Assembly: GCA_002390045.1 (NCBI GenBank) | Contig: DGSB01000061.1 | Location: 5,573-69,572, forward strand | From: Fibrobacter sp. UBA4373 | GTDB taxonomy: Bacteria > Fibrobacterota > Fibrobacteria > Fibrobacterales > Fibrobacteraceae | Direction of reading: 5' to 3' | DNA length: 64,000 nucleotides | Shown here: positions 45,033 to 54,110 of the stretch, piece after piece | Layout: every line of letters starts with the position of its first letter | Numbering within the stretch: position 1 is the stretch's first letter | Translations under genes and position numbers: made by a program | The notes under the pieces: generated by a model | Seen by the model: only the letters and a program-made list of their open reading frames with translations | What the model was told of the DNA's origin: nothing | Database searches by the model: none

Positions 45033-46471
45033 AAGGCGAGGACAAATCCCGCGACAAAAAGGCCAACGCCTAACACGCCAAAGCCAGCCGCAGCGATTCC
45101 TTTTTTGTCTCCGGAATCATTCAGGTCCTTGTTCTGCTTCACGAGCTTTTGCGTATCGGCACTTTCAAAGGCGCTCTTGTTGTAGGCGGTCTTCTTATCG
45201 GCAGCGTCACTCCAATCGCTTTCCGCCAAATACCAGAACACGCCGCCAGCAAGGATCGGAACAATTGAGCTCCACAAAAGGCCTCGCCCAATATAACGGC
45301 GGGAACGTTCCCGTTCATATTCACGTTGCATTTCGACAACGCTCGGATTATCAACCGCTTCGAGTTCTACATAAATCGGGTTCGGCATAAAAGCGCGGAC
45401 TTCGACCGTCACTGCCGTATCCAGATAGCCGACTTTTCGCATATAAATCGTCTTGGATACAGACGGATCCGTTTCAATCGCTACATCCGTCAAGTACTTC
45501 GGCATCACGCTTTCTGTCGGGGCTTTATCCAGATAGACTTCTACCCCATCCGGAATCGTCGCCACCGTAATCTTTGTCGTAGGACGTTCCACTTCGATGC
45601 GCACTTTGTTCAAGGAATCCGCATTGATCTTGACGGTTTTCGTTCCCCACCAGTCCACATCCTTCAAGCGCTTTTTGACCGACAGCGTGTACTTACCCGG
45701 CTTGATCTTTTTGATGGTATCCGGAGCGATCATTTCGAGAGGCTCGCCGTTGATAAAGAGTTCGCAACTGTCCGGGTACGATGTGATAAGGATATTCGCT
45801 CCGCCTTCCGGATAAAGAGGTGCCTCGTCCAGATCTTCGTCGGCATACACAAAGTCCGAAAGAGAAAGGTTCACAGGTTCCTTGCTCAACAGATTCGTCA
45901 TTCGCTTAAATTCAAGCTTGTAATACTTGATATACTTTTGTTCCAAAGGAATCGCCGCTTCTTTTGCCAAAGAATCCTGGATTTCTTTTGCCCGGATAGA
46001 ATCTTCTACCGCTTGAATTCTTGCGAGGGAATCCTTTTCCGCTTGTTCTTCTTGCGCAAGCAAGGCGGATTCAAAATCGTTTTCCTGGAAAGCCTTGGCT
46101 TTTTCAAGCGAGTCGGCGACACGGGCCGCTTCCGCAATGGAATCCGCCACGGCAAGGGAATCTTCGACAGCATCTGCCGCATTGTTCACCGCATACGAAG
46201 ACGTTTCTTCTGCCGCATTTTCCGTCGTATCCGCCAAAGAGGAATCCGGAGAAATCTTGTCGAGCAAAGCCTCGTCCGCCTTCCGGATTTCCGCCATTTC
46301 CAAAGAATCCAACGGAAGCAGGTAAACCGTATCCTTTTCCAGTTTTACAAACTTCGCATCTTGCTCCACGGAATCGGAAAACAGAACAAAACGAACAGGC
46401 ACTTCACGCGCAAAAACGGCCGCTATGCAAAAACAGAGCAGCAAAAAAAAGATTTTAAAGGACGACATCAT
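45029..46471 (-). CDS. Exported PEGA-domain protein with Ala/Asp/Ser-rich helical region
   Basis: 480 residues. Signal peptide (IFFLLLCFCIAAVFA), an Ala/Asp/Ser-rich stretch near 90-190 with recurrent DS(L/I)A motifs (probably coiled coil), then two PEGA modules: ANILITSYPDSCELFING to about 290 and TKITVATIPDGVEVYLD to about 350. A predicted membrane segment and Gly-rich C-terminal hydrophobic stretch follow (GIAAAGFGVLGVGLF). PEGA domains usually mark surface or S-layer-associated proteins. Function unknown. TATTTT lies 8 nt before the first ATG. Confidence 0.8.
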   Translation of the reverse strand: MMSSFKIFFLLLCFCIAAVFAREVPVRFVLFSDSVEQDAKFVKLEKDTVYLLPLDSLEMAEIRKADEALLDKISPDSSLADTTENAAEETSSYAVNNAADAVEDSLAVADSIAEAARVADSLEKAKAFQENDFESALLAQEEQAEKDSLARIQAVEDSIRAKEIQDSLAKEAAIPLEQKYIKYYKLEFKRMTNLLSKEPVNLSLSDFVYADEDLDEAPLYPEGGANILITSYPDSCELFINGEPLEMIAPDTIKKIKPGKYTLSVKKRLKDVDWWGTKTVKINADSLNKVRIEVERPTTKITVATIPDGVEVYLDKAPTESVMPKYLTDVAIETDPSVSKTIYMRKVGYLDTAVTVEVRAFMPNPIYVELEAVDNPSVVEMQREYERERSRRYIGRGLLWSSIVPILAGGVFWYLAESDWSDAADKKTAYNKSAFESADTQKLVKQNKDLNDSGDKKGIAAAGFGVLGVGLFVAGFVLAF

Positions 46472-46537
46472 ACACCGTTAAAATAATTTAAATCGAAGAA
46501 AGGGGAACATCTATTCACCTTTATCCAGGAGATTCAG

Positions 46538-46702
46538 ATGAAAAAATATCATTGCACCGAATGCGGTTACATCTACGATCCAGCAGAAGGGGATCCCGAT
46601 AACGATATCGAACCGGGGATTCCATTCGGACACCTGCCCGACGACTGGGAATGCCCTGTGTGCGGAACCGAAAAGAAATATTTCGAAGTGGAAATCGAAT
46701 AA
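46538..46702 (+). CDS. Rubredoxin
   Basis: 54 residues, a short gene. The two iron-binding pairs are visible: [12 protein letters not shown] near the start and [16 protein letters not shown] near the end (Cys6, Cys9, Cys39, Cys42), with [14 protein letters not shown] between. Rubredoxins carry single electrons in anaerobes, for example to detoxify oxygen or peroxide. AGGAGA precedes the ATG. No reductase or oxygen-reducing partner is adjacent; the gene stands alone between two converging/diverging neighbours. Confidence 0.96.
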   Translation: MKKYHCTECGYIYDPAEGDPDNDIEPGIPFGHLPDDWECPVCGTEKKYFEVEIE

Positions 46703-46718
46703 GCCGAATTCATACAAA

Positions 46719-47498
46719 TTAATTTTCAATTTCCAGCTTTTCGAGCTTGGCACAATAGATTGGGCCACGGCCCGCACAACGGTCCGGAAGCATTTGCAGT
46801 CCAAATTCGGTTTTATCCGTTCCTGGAATTCCGGATTCCAGTTCCAAGACGCGAACCTTGCCCTTGCGTTTCTTTAAGATTTTACGCACCACGTCGTCAT
46901 TTTCCATTCTGGAAAGAGCGCAGGTGCTGTAAATCATTTGGCCCCCTGGCTTGAGCGCATCGACAGCACTCGCAAGCAGCGATCCCTGCGTAATCGCGAT
47001 ATGCGAAATACGCTTAGGAGACCATTCGGCGAGGTATTTTTCGCTTTCCATCACATGGCGTTCCGAAGAACATGGAGCATCGAGCAGAATGCGGTCAAAT
47101 TCTTCCTTGCGATACATCCCGAAGCGGACTCCGTCATAACCGGAAACGGTCACATTTGCCCGGAATTCTTCGGGCAAAGTATTTTCGATTACATGGGAAA
47201 GTCGAGTCCGGCGGTCTGGAGAACGGTCGTTGGACTGCAAGGAACCTTTTCCTTTTAACGCTCCTGCAAGGATAAGCGTTTTACCGCCCGGAGCGGCGCA
47301 CATGTCGAGCACGTTCATGCCGGGTTCTACGCCCAAGGCCCGCGCTGCAAACGCCGAAGCTTCATCCAAATAATACGGCTCTTTTCCAGGATACTGGATC
47401 GTTTCGTAAACGGCCTCGCCACGGAGCGCCGGCAAGAGCGCATTCCAACGTTCGCCAAAATATTCCGAAAAGAATGCAAAAAAATCGGGAGCTGCCAT
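46719..47498 (-). CDS. NOL1/NOP2/Sun family RNA cytosine-C5 methyltransferase
   Basis: 259 residues from ATG 47498. Motif I LDMCAAPGGKTLILAGAL, motif IV LLDAPCSSERHV (catalytic PC), motif VI YSTCALSRMENDDVV (catalytic TC). Both cysteines needed for m5C chemistry are present. It lacks the PUA-type RNA-binding extensions of RsmB and RsmF, so it is a short core form; the substrate may be rRNA or tRNA. TAATTT lies 7 nt before the ATG with no Shine-Dalgarno. Converges with rubredoxin. Confidence 0.92.
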   Translation of the reverse strand: MAAPDFFAFFSEYFGERWNALLPALRGEAVYETIQYPGKEPYYLDEASAFAARALGVEPGMNVLDMCAAPGGKTLILAGALKGKGSLQSNDRSPDRRTRLSHVIENTLPEEFRANVTVSGYDGVRFGMYRKEEFDRILLDAPCSSERHVMESEKYLAEWSPKRISHIAITQGSLLASAVDALKPGGQMIYSTCALSRMENDDVVRKILKKRKGKVRVLELESGIPGTDKTEFGLQMLPDRCAGRGPIYCAKLEKLEIEN

Positions 47499-47526
47499 GG
47501 TGTCAAAATTAGAAACTTGCAAGGAG

Positions 47527-47570
47527 TTTAAAAATAAGAAGGCCGGTCCTAAAAGAACCAGCCTATCTTA
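47527..47570 (-). terminator. Terminator of tRNA-Gln
   Basis: On the minus strand AGGCTGGTTC and GGACCGGCCT pair (with two G-U pairs), extended by TAAGA/TCTTA, and are followed by TTTTT. It begins at the tRNA 3' end. Confidence 0.8.
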
Positions 47571-47641
47571 TTGAGCTACCTGGACTCGAACCAAGACAAA
47601 CAGATTCAGAATCTGTTGTGCTACCATTACACCATAGCTCA
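47571..47641 (-). tRNA. tRNA-Gln (anticodon CTG)
   Basis: Acceptor stem TGAGCTA/TAGCTCA, D-arm with TAATGGTAGCA, anticodon stem ACAGA/TCTGT enclosing TTCTGAA (anticodon CTG), and T-arm CTTGG TTCGAGT CCAGG. No encoded 3' CCA. Reads CAG glutamine codons. Confidence 0.95.
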
Positions 47642-47655
47642 GTGATCGTGCACCA

Positions 47656-47683
47656 AAATTAGAAAAAATGTTTAAAACGGCAA
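47656..47683 (-). promoter_or_regulatory. Promoter of tRNA-Gln
   Basis: On the minus strand TTGCCG (47678-47683), 16 nt, TAATTT (47656-47661), about 14 nt before the tRNA 5' end. The -35 lies inside the end of the SppA gene. Confidence 0.65.
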
Positions 47684-49999
47684 GGGGGGAGCGACAAAAA
47701 GACTCCAAACTTGTGTTTTTTCTAACGCATTCATCCAATCCAGGAGTCGAATTTGGTCCGAAAAGCTTCTAGAGAAGTAAGATTCGTCCGAAAGTATCGA
47801 TTCGAGCACCACCTGACGCCGTTCCGGAAGCCCTGCGAGACGTTTGGCTTCCGCAATCGCCAGGTCCATTCCGCCAATCCGATGCACAAGCCCATTCCGC
47901 ACACCTTGACTTCCAGTAAAGACTCTTCCGCCGGCAAGCCCGCTGTCCAGGTCCGCCTTCGAAAGCTGAGTCGCTTCGCTCACGACCCCGAGGAAACGGT
48001 CATAGAACGAATCCATATAATTTTGAAGAGCCTGTTTTTCCTCTTCATCAAAGGCTCGTCCTAGGCCTTCCGCATCGGCATGGGCATGCGTTTTCACCGG
48101 TTCCATCCGGAGCTTCAGTTTGTCGAGCAAGCCTTTAAAGCTTACCTTTCCTCCAAAGATTCCAATGCTTCCCACAATACTCGCATTTTCCGCAATAATT
48201 TCATTTGCACCGCAAGCGATATAATAGCCGCCACTGGCCCCCATATCGCCAATGCTTGCAATCACCGGCATCCGCGTTTTCGAAATCATCCGCAGGCGGT
48301 GCCAAATTTCATCGGACGCCTGGGCAGAACCGCCCGGGCTATTGATGCGGACGATCAAAGCGGAATAGTCCGGAGAGTGCATCAAATTGCCCAGAGCATC
48401 CAGCACTTCTCTAGAGCCTGTGCTGCGCCGGCCCGTAATCGGATCATATCCGCCAGAGCCATCCACGATAGAGCCTTCAATATTCAGCAGGGCAATTCTA
48501 GAGCGCGGGCGCCAATCTTCGTCAAAAATTCGCACTCCCGCTTTCGGAGCGTAATCGCTCACCATCACATTCGGAGCCGTAATTCCGTAAAAGGTTTTCA
48601 AAGCATAGGGACCTACTTCGTCCAAGTACAAAAGAGTGTCCACCAGTCCGACCCGTTTTGCGTCTTTGGCAAGCAAGCTCGGGTGCGAGAGCATTGAATC
48701 CAAAGGTCCTGTATTCGAAATGCGCGAGCGAGAGTCCGCGGTCATGGCCTTCCACCAATCCTTGTAAAGCGTCTCGTAATTGGAACGGGCCTCAACGCTC
48801 ATCGAATCTGCGGTATAGGGTTCTACCGCCGACTTGTACGCGCCATGGCGTAAAAGTTCCACATTCACCCCGATCCAGTCAAAGAAGCCTTTGTAATAAA
48901 GGACTTCCCCTCCGACGCCGCGGTAATTGACCCGGGCAGAAGGCTCAAGTACTATTTTCGTCGACGAACTTGCCGCAAGGAGCGTCGTCGGGCGGATTTC
49001 GTCCAAATATGCGATTGTCACTCGTCCTTGCATGCCAAGCTTCGCAATTCCTCGTTCAATTTCTTTGGAAATCGCCGTGCCTGCTTTGTAACCGGTAAAA
49101 TCAAAAATGATTACTTCCGCACTTCCATCCGCCATCAGCAATTCGAAATGTTCTCGCAAGGATTCTAAGCTCAGAGAGTTTTTTCCAAAAAAGGAAAACC
49201 CCTGTTCCATTTCGCTTAACGGCATCGAAAGTGGAACCCGGACAACGCGAGAGAACAAATAAGGATCCGCGATTTTTGCCGTATGATACCCGATCGAAAA
49301 ATGACGCGGTTTCCAATCGTTGTCAATCGAAAGAGTGCCATGGACCGTTCGCCCAAACGCATGAGAAAGGTACACGCGGTAATCCTCTTTCCCATAAAGC
49401 GGAATCTGGATGCCAATATCCAGCAGTTTCAAATCGGCCTCTAGAAGCAAGCGATGATTGCTTTTGTTCTCACCGGCATAGCTCACCGAAAATCCATCCC
49501 ACACGCGTAACGTTGCGCCATATTCCTGTACCCGCCGCTGTTTTTCCGGCCCAAACTGCAACGCATGACGACTGTCAAAGCCGAAAGCGAGCCAGTTGAA
49601 CGGACGGATCAAAACGCCCGGCGTTACCGAAAAATCCGTACCGTTAAAAGCCGCACTGCGGAACGCTCCCGCCGAAAGTCCCAAGAACGCGAACCGATCG
49701 AACATCGGAACGGAGCTGATTAAATTCCAGCGAGATTCATCCAGTCCTTCATAATCGGAGCGGTACTCGAAAGACGCCCCCAAGTAATCGCCATTCACGC
49801 CCAAGGACATTTCATAGACGTCTTCCTTGGTACGGCCAAAATTCAAAACGGCCCCCGGAGAATCGAAAGCAGAAAGTCCTGCCGGATTCCCAAAGAGACC
49901 GTTGGAATTCGGGAGAGACGGAAACATCCATTCTCCCGGCAAATAGGCGAAAGATACAACGCTTAACGCGAGCAAAATAGAGGCGATTCGTTTATTCAT
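47672..49999 (-). CDS. SppA-type (S49) signal peptide peptidase fused to an outer-membrane barrel-like domain
   Basis: 775 residues from ATG 49999 (GAGGTG upstream). A signal peptide is followed by about 230 residues of beta-barrel-like sequence that begins LFGNPAGLSAFDSPGAVLNFG, typical of PorV/UPF0164 proteins. From about 255 on, a two-repeat SppA-like protease follows. The lysine general base is in RHGAYKSAVEPY (Lys389) and the nucleophile in IGDMGASGGYYIACG (Ser589); their spacing of 200 residues equals that of E. coli SppA (Lys209/Ser409). SppA normally cleaves leftover signal peptides at the inner membrane; attachment to an outer-membrane-type domain would place the protease elsewhere. 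TATATT lies just upstream. Confidence 0.88.
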   Translation of the reverse strand: MNKRIASILLALSVVSFAYLPGEWMFPSLPNSNGLFGNPAGLSAFDSPGAVLNFGRTKEDVYEMSLGVNGDYLGASFEYRSDYEGLDESRWNLISSVPMFDRFAFLGLSAGAFRSAAFNGTDFSVTPGVLIRPFNWLAFGFDSRHALQFGPEKQRRVQEYGATLRVWDGFSVSYAGENKSNHRLLLEADLKLLDIGIQIPLYGKEDYRVYLSHAFGRTVHGTLSIDNDWKPRHFSIGYHTAKIADPYLFSRVVRVPLSMPLSEMEQGFSFFGKNSLSLESLREHFELLMADGSAEVIIFDFTGYKAGTAISKEIERGIAKLGMQGRVTIAYLDEIRPTTLLAASSSTKIVLEPSARVNYRGVGGEVLYYKGFFDWIGVNVELLRHGAYKSAVEPYTADSMSVEARSNYETLYKDWWKAMTADSRSRISNTGPLDSMLSHPSLLAKDAKRVGLVDTLLYLDEVGPYALKTFYGITAPNVMVSDYAPKAGVRIFDEDWRPRSRIALLNIEGSIVDGSGGYDPITGRRSTGSREVLDALGNLMHSPDYSALIVRINSPGGSAQASDEIWHRLRMISKTRMPVIASIGDMGASGGYYIACGANEIIAENASIVGSIGIFGGKVSFKGLLDKLKLRMEPVKTHAHADAEGLGRAFDEEEKQALQNYMDSFYDRFLGVVSEATQLSKADLDSGLAGGRVFTGSQGVRNGLVHRIGGMDLAIAEAKRLAGLPERRQVVLESILSDESYFSRSFSDQIRLLDWMNALEKTQVWSLFVAPPLPF

Positions 50000-50017
50000 C
50001 ACCTCAAAAATATAACC

Positions 50018-51364
50018 TTATTCGCACTTTACATAAGAAGTCGGATTCTTGGAGAATACGTTATCTGCAAGCCATTTTCCGCTCGCCGTCAACTCCATGT
50101 TCGTGCTTTCAAATGCCGACGCACCTTCCGGAACCGAGGATGCTGACCAGTTTGCCGAAGACAGCTGATGCAGATCCACCCATTCCTGCCATTCCGCATT
50201 GCGATCCGACACTTCGCCGTCACCATTCGCATTGATCGTTCCCCATTCCGAAACGATTACCGAAAGTCCTCCGGTCATCGCCTTTTCGGCACGAATGCCC
50301 TGGTTCGAAATTTTATGGGTTCCTGCGTAATAATGGAATGAATAGGAAATATTTTCGCCTTCCACCGGTTCCTTCACAAAAAGGTCCGGAGTCTGATCCC
50401 ATGCAGGACTACCGACAATGACCATATTATCCGAATATTTGCGGATCACCGGAATCACCGTTTCGGCATAAAGCTTGATCCAGTTCCAGCGAGCGTCTGT
50501 CGGTTCGTTGTAGATTTCAAAAATCACGTTGTCATATGCGCCCCACTTCTGAGCGACATATTCAAAGAAGAGCATCGAAGATTTCGGATCGAGATGCGCC
50601 GTATGGGAATGGTAATCAATGATCACATAGATATCGTTCTTGATTGCCGAAACAATCACCGAATCCAAGAAAGCCCGATACTTTTCCGTATCCGTAAAGT
50701 AGTTGCCACGGCCCCAGTTCAAATCCACACCCATGGCGGCACGAATGAGTTCGATACGCATGGAATCGACCATCCAAGTGATCTTTTCGTCATTATAAAA
50801 ATCCGTTCCTCTTTCGATAAGGCTCCAATAAAGGCTCATGCCGCGTACCTGGACTTCATTTCCCGGAGTAGAATATGCCGGGCACGATCCATAAATGCGG
50901 CCCACACCTTCCGCGTTGACACCCGTCTTCATTTCACCGTACTGTCCAACAGGTCCCACACGACGCGGTGCAATCGTCGCTTCCGCGACCTGAACATCCA
51001 ACTGGAGCAAGGAATCTTGCAAATCGTAAACCTGCTTAATCGAATCCTGTTTCAAGGAATCGCGAACAATGGAGTCTCGCACAATGGAATCCCGAATCGC
51101 GATTTGCCGAATTGAATCCTGCATAATGGAATCGCGGACAAGCGAATCCCGCACAATGGAATCCTGCCTTGCTATTTCCGCCAAAGAATCTTGGAGATGC
51201 ACAAAGGCAATCGAATCTTGAATGGCGATTTCACGAGCAATCGAGTCTTCGATAGCCTTTTGTTTTGCCAGTTCTTCTTCGAGCACCGGCGACGGCGAAA
51301 GTTCGTCGTCACAGGCAGCCAAAAAACACAGGACCAAGGACCCGAGGAGAAAGCGGAATTTCAT
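50018..51364 (-). CDS. GH5 endoglucanase lipoprotein with DSI-repeat linker
   Basis: 448 residues. Lipobox LAAC (Cys18). Residues about 39-118 repeat an acid-charged DSI(V/A)RDS-like heptad, likely an alpha-helical stalk instead of the usual poly-Ser linker. The catalytic domain resembles GH5 subfamily 2: EVQVRGMSLYWS, RAAMGVD, VIIDYHSHTAHLDP, acid/base Glu287 in IFEIYNEPTD, nucleophile Glu373 in IVSEWGT, plus GSPAWDQ and SFHYYAGTH. It would hydrolyse beta-1,4-glucan at the cell surface. Start ATG 51364 has CGGAGG in front and TATATT at 51388-51393 suggests its own promoter. A Ser-rich lipoprotein gene lies 115 bp upstream. Confidence 0.93.
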   Translation of the reverse strand: MKFRFLLGSLVLCFLAACDDELSPSPVLEEELAKQKAIEDSIAREIAIQDSIAFVHLQDSLAEIARQDSIVRDSLVRDSIMQDSIRQIAIRDSIVRDSIVRDSLKQDSIKQVYDLQDSLLQLDVQVAEATIAPRRVGPVGQYGEMKTGVNAEGVGRIYGSCPAYSTPGNEVQVRGMSLYWSLIERGTDFYNDEKITWMVDSMRIELIRAAMGVDLNWGRGNYFTDTEKYRAFLDSVIVSAIKNDIYVIIDYHSHTAHLDPKSSMLFFEYVAQKWGAYDNVIFEIYNEPTDARWNWIKLYAETVIPVIRKYSDNMVIVGSPAWDQTPDLFVKEPVEGENISYSFHYYAGTHKISNQGIRAEKAMTGGLSVIVSEWGTINANGDGEVSDRNAEWQEWVDLHQLSSANWSASSVPEGASAFESTNMELTASGKWLADNVFSKNPTSYVKCE

Positions 51365-51479
51365 AAAGCCTCCGTTGTAGTTCTCCAAATATATCCCTTA
51401 AAGAATGAGTCCACCCGTATCGTTTGCACGGTTCTGTTTACAGCAGAACACAACCGATACAGAATGCAGAATTTGACGT

Positions 51480-52355
51480 CTAATTTGAGCCAACCGCGGT
51501 CACCGTCGGGCAAGTCACTTCCAAGAACGAACCGTTGTCGTTCGAAACCGTTACCGTCGGAGTCGCTGACTGGCCCGCAGCCGTAAACGTCAACGAAGCG
51601 TCTACCCAAGTCGGGTTCACATCGCTTGACCAGGTATAAGACGAAATGCCAAGGAGGCTTTCACAACCTGAGATATTCCAGTTAGCAAGCGCATAGCCAT
51701 TCGAAACATCTACCGTTTCCGCAGAAGCCGTGCATTTACAGCCTGTAATCGGAGCGACCGTTACTGTTAGCGGAGAACATGTGATTGTATCGCCGCCATC
51801 AATGGAAAGCCTTGCGATATAAGTTCCCGTTTCCGGATATTGGCCAGAAACATTGCGAAGTCCCTTTCCCGAACCCGTTCCTTGATAAGAGCCTTCAATA
51901 ATCCATTTGAACTTAAGGGAGCTTGCCACACTAGTATCTGCAGGACTCGTCTGGGTAAAGACCCACGTTGCCCACTGCGTCATCACAATGGAATCTTTTT
52001 GCGGAGCACAGGTTCCAAGGATTTCAACCGATTCCGCACTGCTTGAAGATTTTGCCGAGGAGCTGGATGGTTTCGTTTTCCCCGCCACGCTGGACGAAGA
52101 ATTGACTTTCACGCTCGACGAAGAATTCACTTTTATGCTCGACGAAGAGCTCACAGCACTTGACGAGGAATTGCCGTTAGGGATCGTCGAAGACGACGAA
52201 ACTATCTCGCTGGAGCTGGATGGAATCGTCGAAGACGATGATTCCATTACAACGGATTCGATTCCAGAAACAGCCCGCAAATCCGTATCTTCACACGCAA
52301 CCATCCCAAAGACAAGCAAGCTTGCGGCCAGGGTAAAAATTTTCGATTTTTTCAT
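51480..52355 (-). CDS. Modular lipoprotein with poly-Ser linker and TCAP-type domain
   Basis: 291 residues. Lipobox GMVAC, then a Ser-rich linker near 40-112 (SSSSV-, SSSSA-type repeats), then one beta-rich domain with six or more cysteines: GTCAP, a TWVFTQ strand, YPETGTYIARLSIDGG, ITGCKCTASAETVD and ATPTVTVSN. The same domain is found in the protein at 54373-55578. ATG 52355 overlaps the stop of the upstream outer-membrane gene (TAATG). Function unknown; its place beside a GH5 endoglucanase suggests carbohydrate binding or surface attachment. Confidence 0.82.
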   Translation of the reverse strand: MKKSKIFTLAASLLVFGMVACEDTDLRAVSGIESVVMESSSSTIPSSSSEIVSSSSTIPNGNSSSSAVSSSSSIKVNSSSSVKVNSSSSVAGKTKPSSSSAKSSSSAESVEILGTCAPQKDSIVMTQWATWVFTQTSPADTSVASSLKFKWIIEGSYQGTGSGKGLRNVSGQYPETGTYIARLSIDGGDTITCSPLTVTVAPITGCKCTASAETVDVSNGYALANWNISGCESLLGISSYTWSSDVNPTWVDASLTFTAAGQSATPTVTVSNDNGSFLEVTCPTVTAVGSN

Positions 52356-53032
52356 TACAGCCTCACCGCCCAAAGAACGAAACGAGCACCGACGTTCCAC
52401 GCCCGAGCATCGAGTTTCCTTTCATTCACAACGAAAGTCGTGGAATTTGTCAAATCGTAAGCACCGAAAAGCGCGGTTTCAAGAGACACCGCCCCCAGCG
52501 GGAATCGGTAACCGGCAGAAATTTCGAGCGGAACTTTCACATGAGATTCAAGTCCCCAATAAATACTCTGTTCCTGACTTTCACACAAAGTAATTTTATC
52601 CTGGAGGGCGACCATAACCGCCGAGCCGAGCTCTGCCCAGACGCCCTTTTCCTTGCTGGACTGGAACCGTACAGCCGCACCGCCGCCTAAGCGCCAAAAG
52701 CCTTCATTGATCGTCGCCTGCGATCCTTCGCTTACATACAGGGCGTCATATTCCCCCAGCATAGAAAGACGGAATGCAAAATGATGATACCCGATTAACC
52801 CCGAAAGTCCAAAAGCAACCTGCGGAGCCTGCAGCGGATCTTCATGAAGTTTGACATTTGTCATGCCAAACGCGCCATTTAAAACGACGCCCAAATCCAC
52901 CCACAGATTTTCTGAGGAAGCTTCACTTGCATTAGGCGCAAGAACAAGGGTAGAAGTAGAATCTGACGGCTGCGCAAAAGCGCAAGATGCCACAGCAATT
53001 AAAAATCCAACGATTCGAAAAATACGTTTCAT
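52355..53032 (-). CDS. Small outer-membrane beta-barrel-like protein
   Basis: 225 residues. Signal peptide ending CAFAQ, a short Ser/Ala linker, then barrel-like strands (VDLGVVLNGAFGMTN, FRLSMLGEYDALYV, WAELGSAVMVAL) ending VLWAVRL. I recognise no named family. The following lipoprotein gene overlaps its stop, so the two are translated as a pair: a barrel plus a lipoprotein with a binding-type domain. Confidence 0.7.
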   Translation of the reverse strand: MKRIFRIVGFLIAVASCAFAQPSDSTSTLVLAPNASEASSENLWVDLGVVLNGAFGMTNVKLHEDPLQAPQVAFGLSGLIGYHHFAFRLSMLGEYDALYVSEGSQATINEGFWRLGGGAAVRFQSSKEKGVWAELGSAVMVALQDKITLCESQEQSIYWGLESHVKVPLEISAGYRFPLGAVSLETALFGAYDLTNSTTFVVNERKLDARAWNVGARFVLWAVRL

Positions 53033-53109
53033 TTCCTAGGAAATATATACCACACCTCTCTGCAAAAAAAGCAAAAAGATTTTAATGATGTTTCCCGTTT
53101 AAAACAAAA

Positions 53110-53131
53110 AGACCTCTCCGAAGAGAGGTCT
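53110..53131 (-). terminator. Terminator downstream of the Rpn nuclease gene
   Basis: AGACCTCTC and GAGAGGTCT with a CGAA tetraloop. On the minus strand a T-rich stretch (TTTTTGTTTT) follows. The same 22-bp hairpin, identical in stem and loop, occurs at 54324-54345. Confidence 0.85.
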
Positions 53132-53159
53132 ATAACACGTTTACTGCAAATGGATTGCA

Positions 53160-54110
53160 TTACAAGGCTAAGATTTCATTTTCAGATAGGCCGCTTTGTT
53201 TGGAAATAAGCGAAATGCTGACTCCCGCATCCCGAAGTCCCTTTGCCATCTCCCTCCGTGCTTCAGCACGTCCTTCTGCACGGCCTTCTGCACGGCCTTC
53301 GGAAAGGCCCTCTTCGCGGGCACGAGCCTTCTCCACATAAAGTTCGTAATTGTGATCGCCCATCTTCATCGCCTCGCTTACTAAGAACTCATTTGTAAAT
53401 GTACTCAATTTTGCACGCTCCTGCAAGAGACGGAACATTGGGTCGATGACAGCGTTCCCAGCAGTCTCATCATTAAGACTTTCAAAAAAGCGAAGCCACA
53501 GCGCAAGGCGACTGTTGTCCTTGGTAAAATTCCCTTTTAGGAACTTGGGAATTTCTACAAGCGTGATGGTCTGCTTTTCGTAAAACACCTCGTTTTCCTG
53601 ATTTTTGAGACGGATGCTGTGGCGATAATTCCCGGAACGGGGAAAGCCATTGAACATTTGCAGACTGATTAAATTTAAGTTGCGGAGGCAGTAGTCCTCA
53701 CCCTTGACGCGGCCCGCAACCACATGCTTTGCGGCATAAAGCACCAAACGGTCGGCATAGCTTTTGCCATTCACATGCTGAACTTCAAGGACAATTCGAT
53801 CCTTATGTTGGTCATCCGCCACGATATCCGAAGTCGATGTTTTTGCAAAAGCTTCTGGGCTTACAGGATTTGCAAATGTGACGTGATCAATGCAATCGGC
53901 ACCATCCAATTTGAGCACCGCATTCAGAAAATCAACGGTGACCGCTTCGTTGGCGGGATTTCCCAAAAGCACTTTGAAAATGTCGTCATTGTAGACATAA
54001 ACATATTTATAGCGTTCAGTATACTTTGCAATACAGGCGCGCGTATCGCCACCAGCCTTGTGGATTTCGCAAATGTCCCGAAGCATTTTCGCATATTGTT
54101 CTTTTGTCAT
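53160..54110 (-). CDS. Rpn family PD-(D/E)XK nuclease, recombination-promoting nuclease/putative transposase
   Basis: 316 residues from ATG 54110 (GGGAAA upstream). Nuclease core: DDIFKVLLG, DFLNAVLK, TSDIVADD, RIVLEVQH (the D and E-x-Q catalytic elements). The C-terminus has the family tail with repeated EGRAEGRAEARREM and LISKQSGLSENEILAL. Rpn proteins stimulate RecA-independent recombination in E. coli and are mobile in many genomes. It sits between two identical terminator hairpins (53110-53131 and 54324-54345), consistent with insertion between duplicated sequence. No inverted repeats or target duplication typical of an IS element are apparent. Confidence 0.92.
   Translation of the reverse strand: MTKEQYAKMLRDICEIHKAGGDTRACIAKYTERYKYVYVYNDDIFKVLLGNPANEAVTVDFLNAVLKLDGADCIDHVTFANPVSPEAFAKTSTSDIVADDQHKDRIVLEVQHVNGKSYADRLVLYAAKHVVAGRVKGEDYCLRNLNLISLQMFNGFPRSGNYRHSIRLKNQENEVFYEKQTITLVEIPKFLKGNFTKDNSRLALWLRFFESLNDETAGNAVIDPMFRLLQERAKLSTFTNEFLVSEAMKMGDHNYELYVEKARAREEGLSEGRAEGRAEGRAEARREMAKGLRDAGVSISLISKQSGLSENEILAL

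Noticed and set aside
45326..46486. A 386-codon open frame on the plus strand opposite the PEGA protein.
   Set aside because: His/Arg/Ile-rich shadow of a well-supported exported protein.
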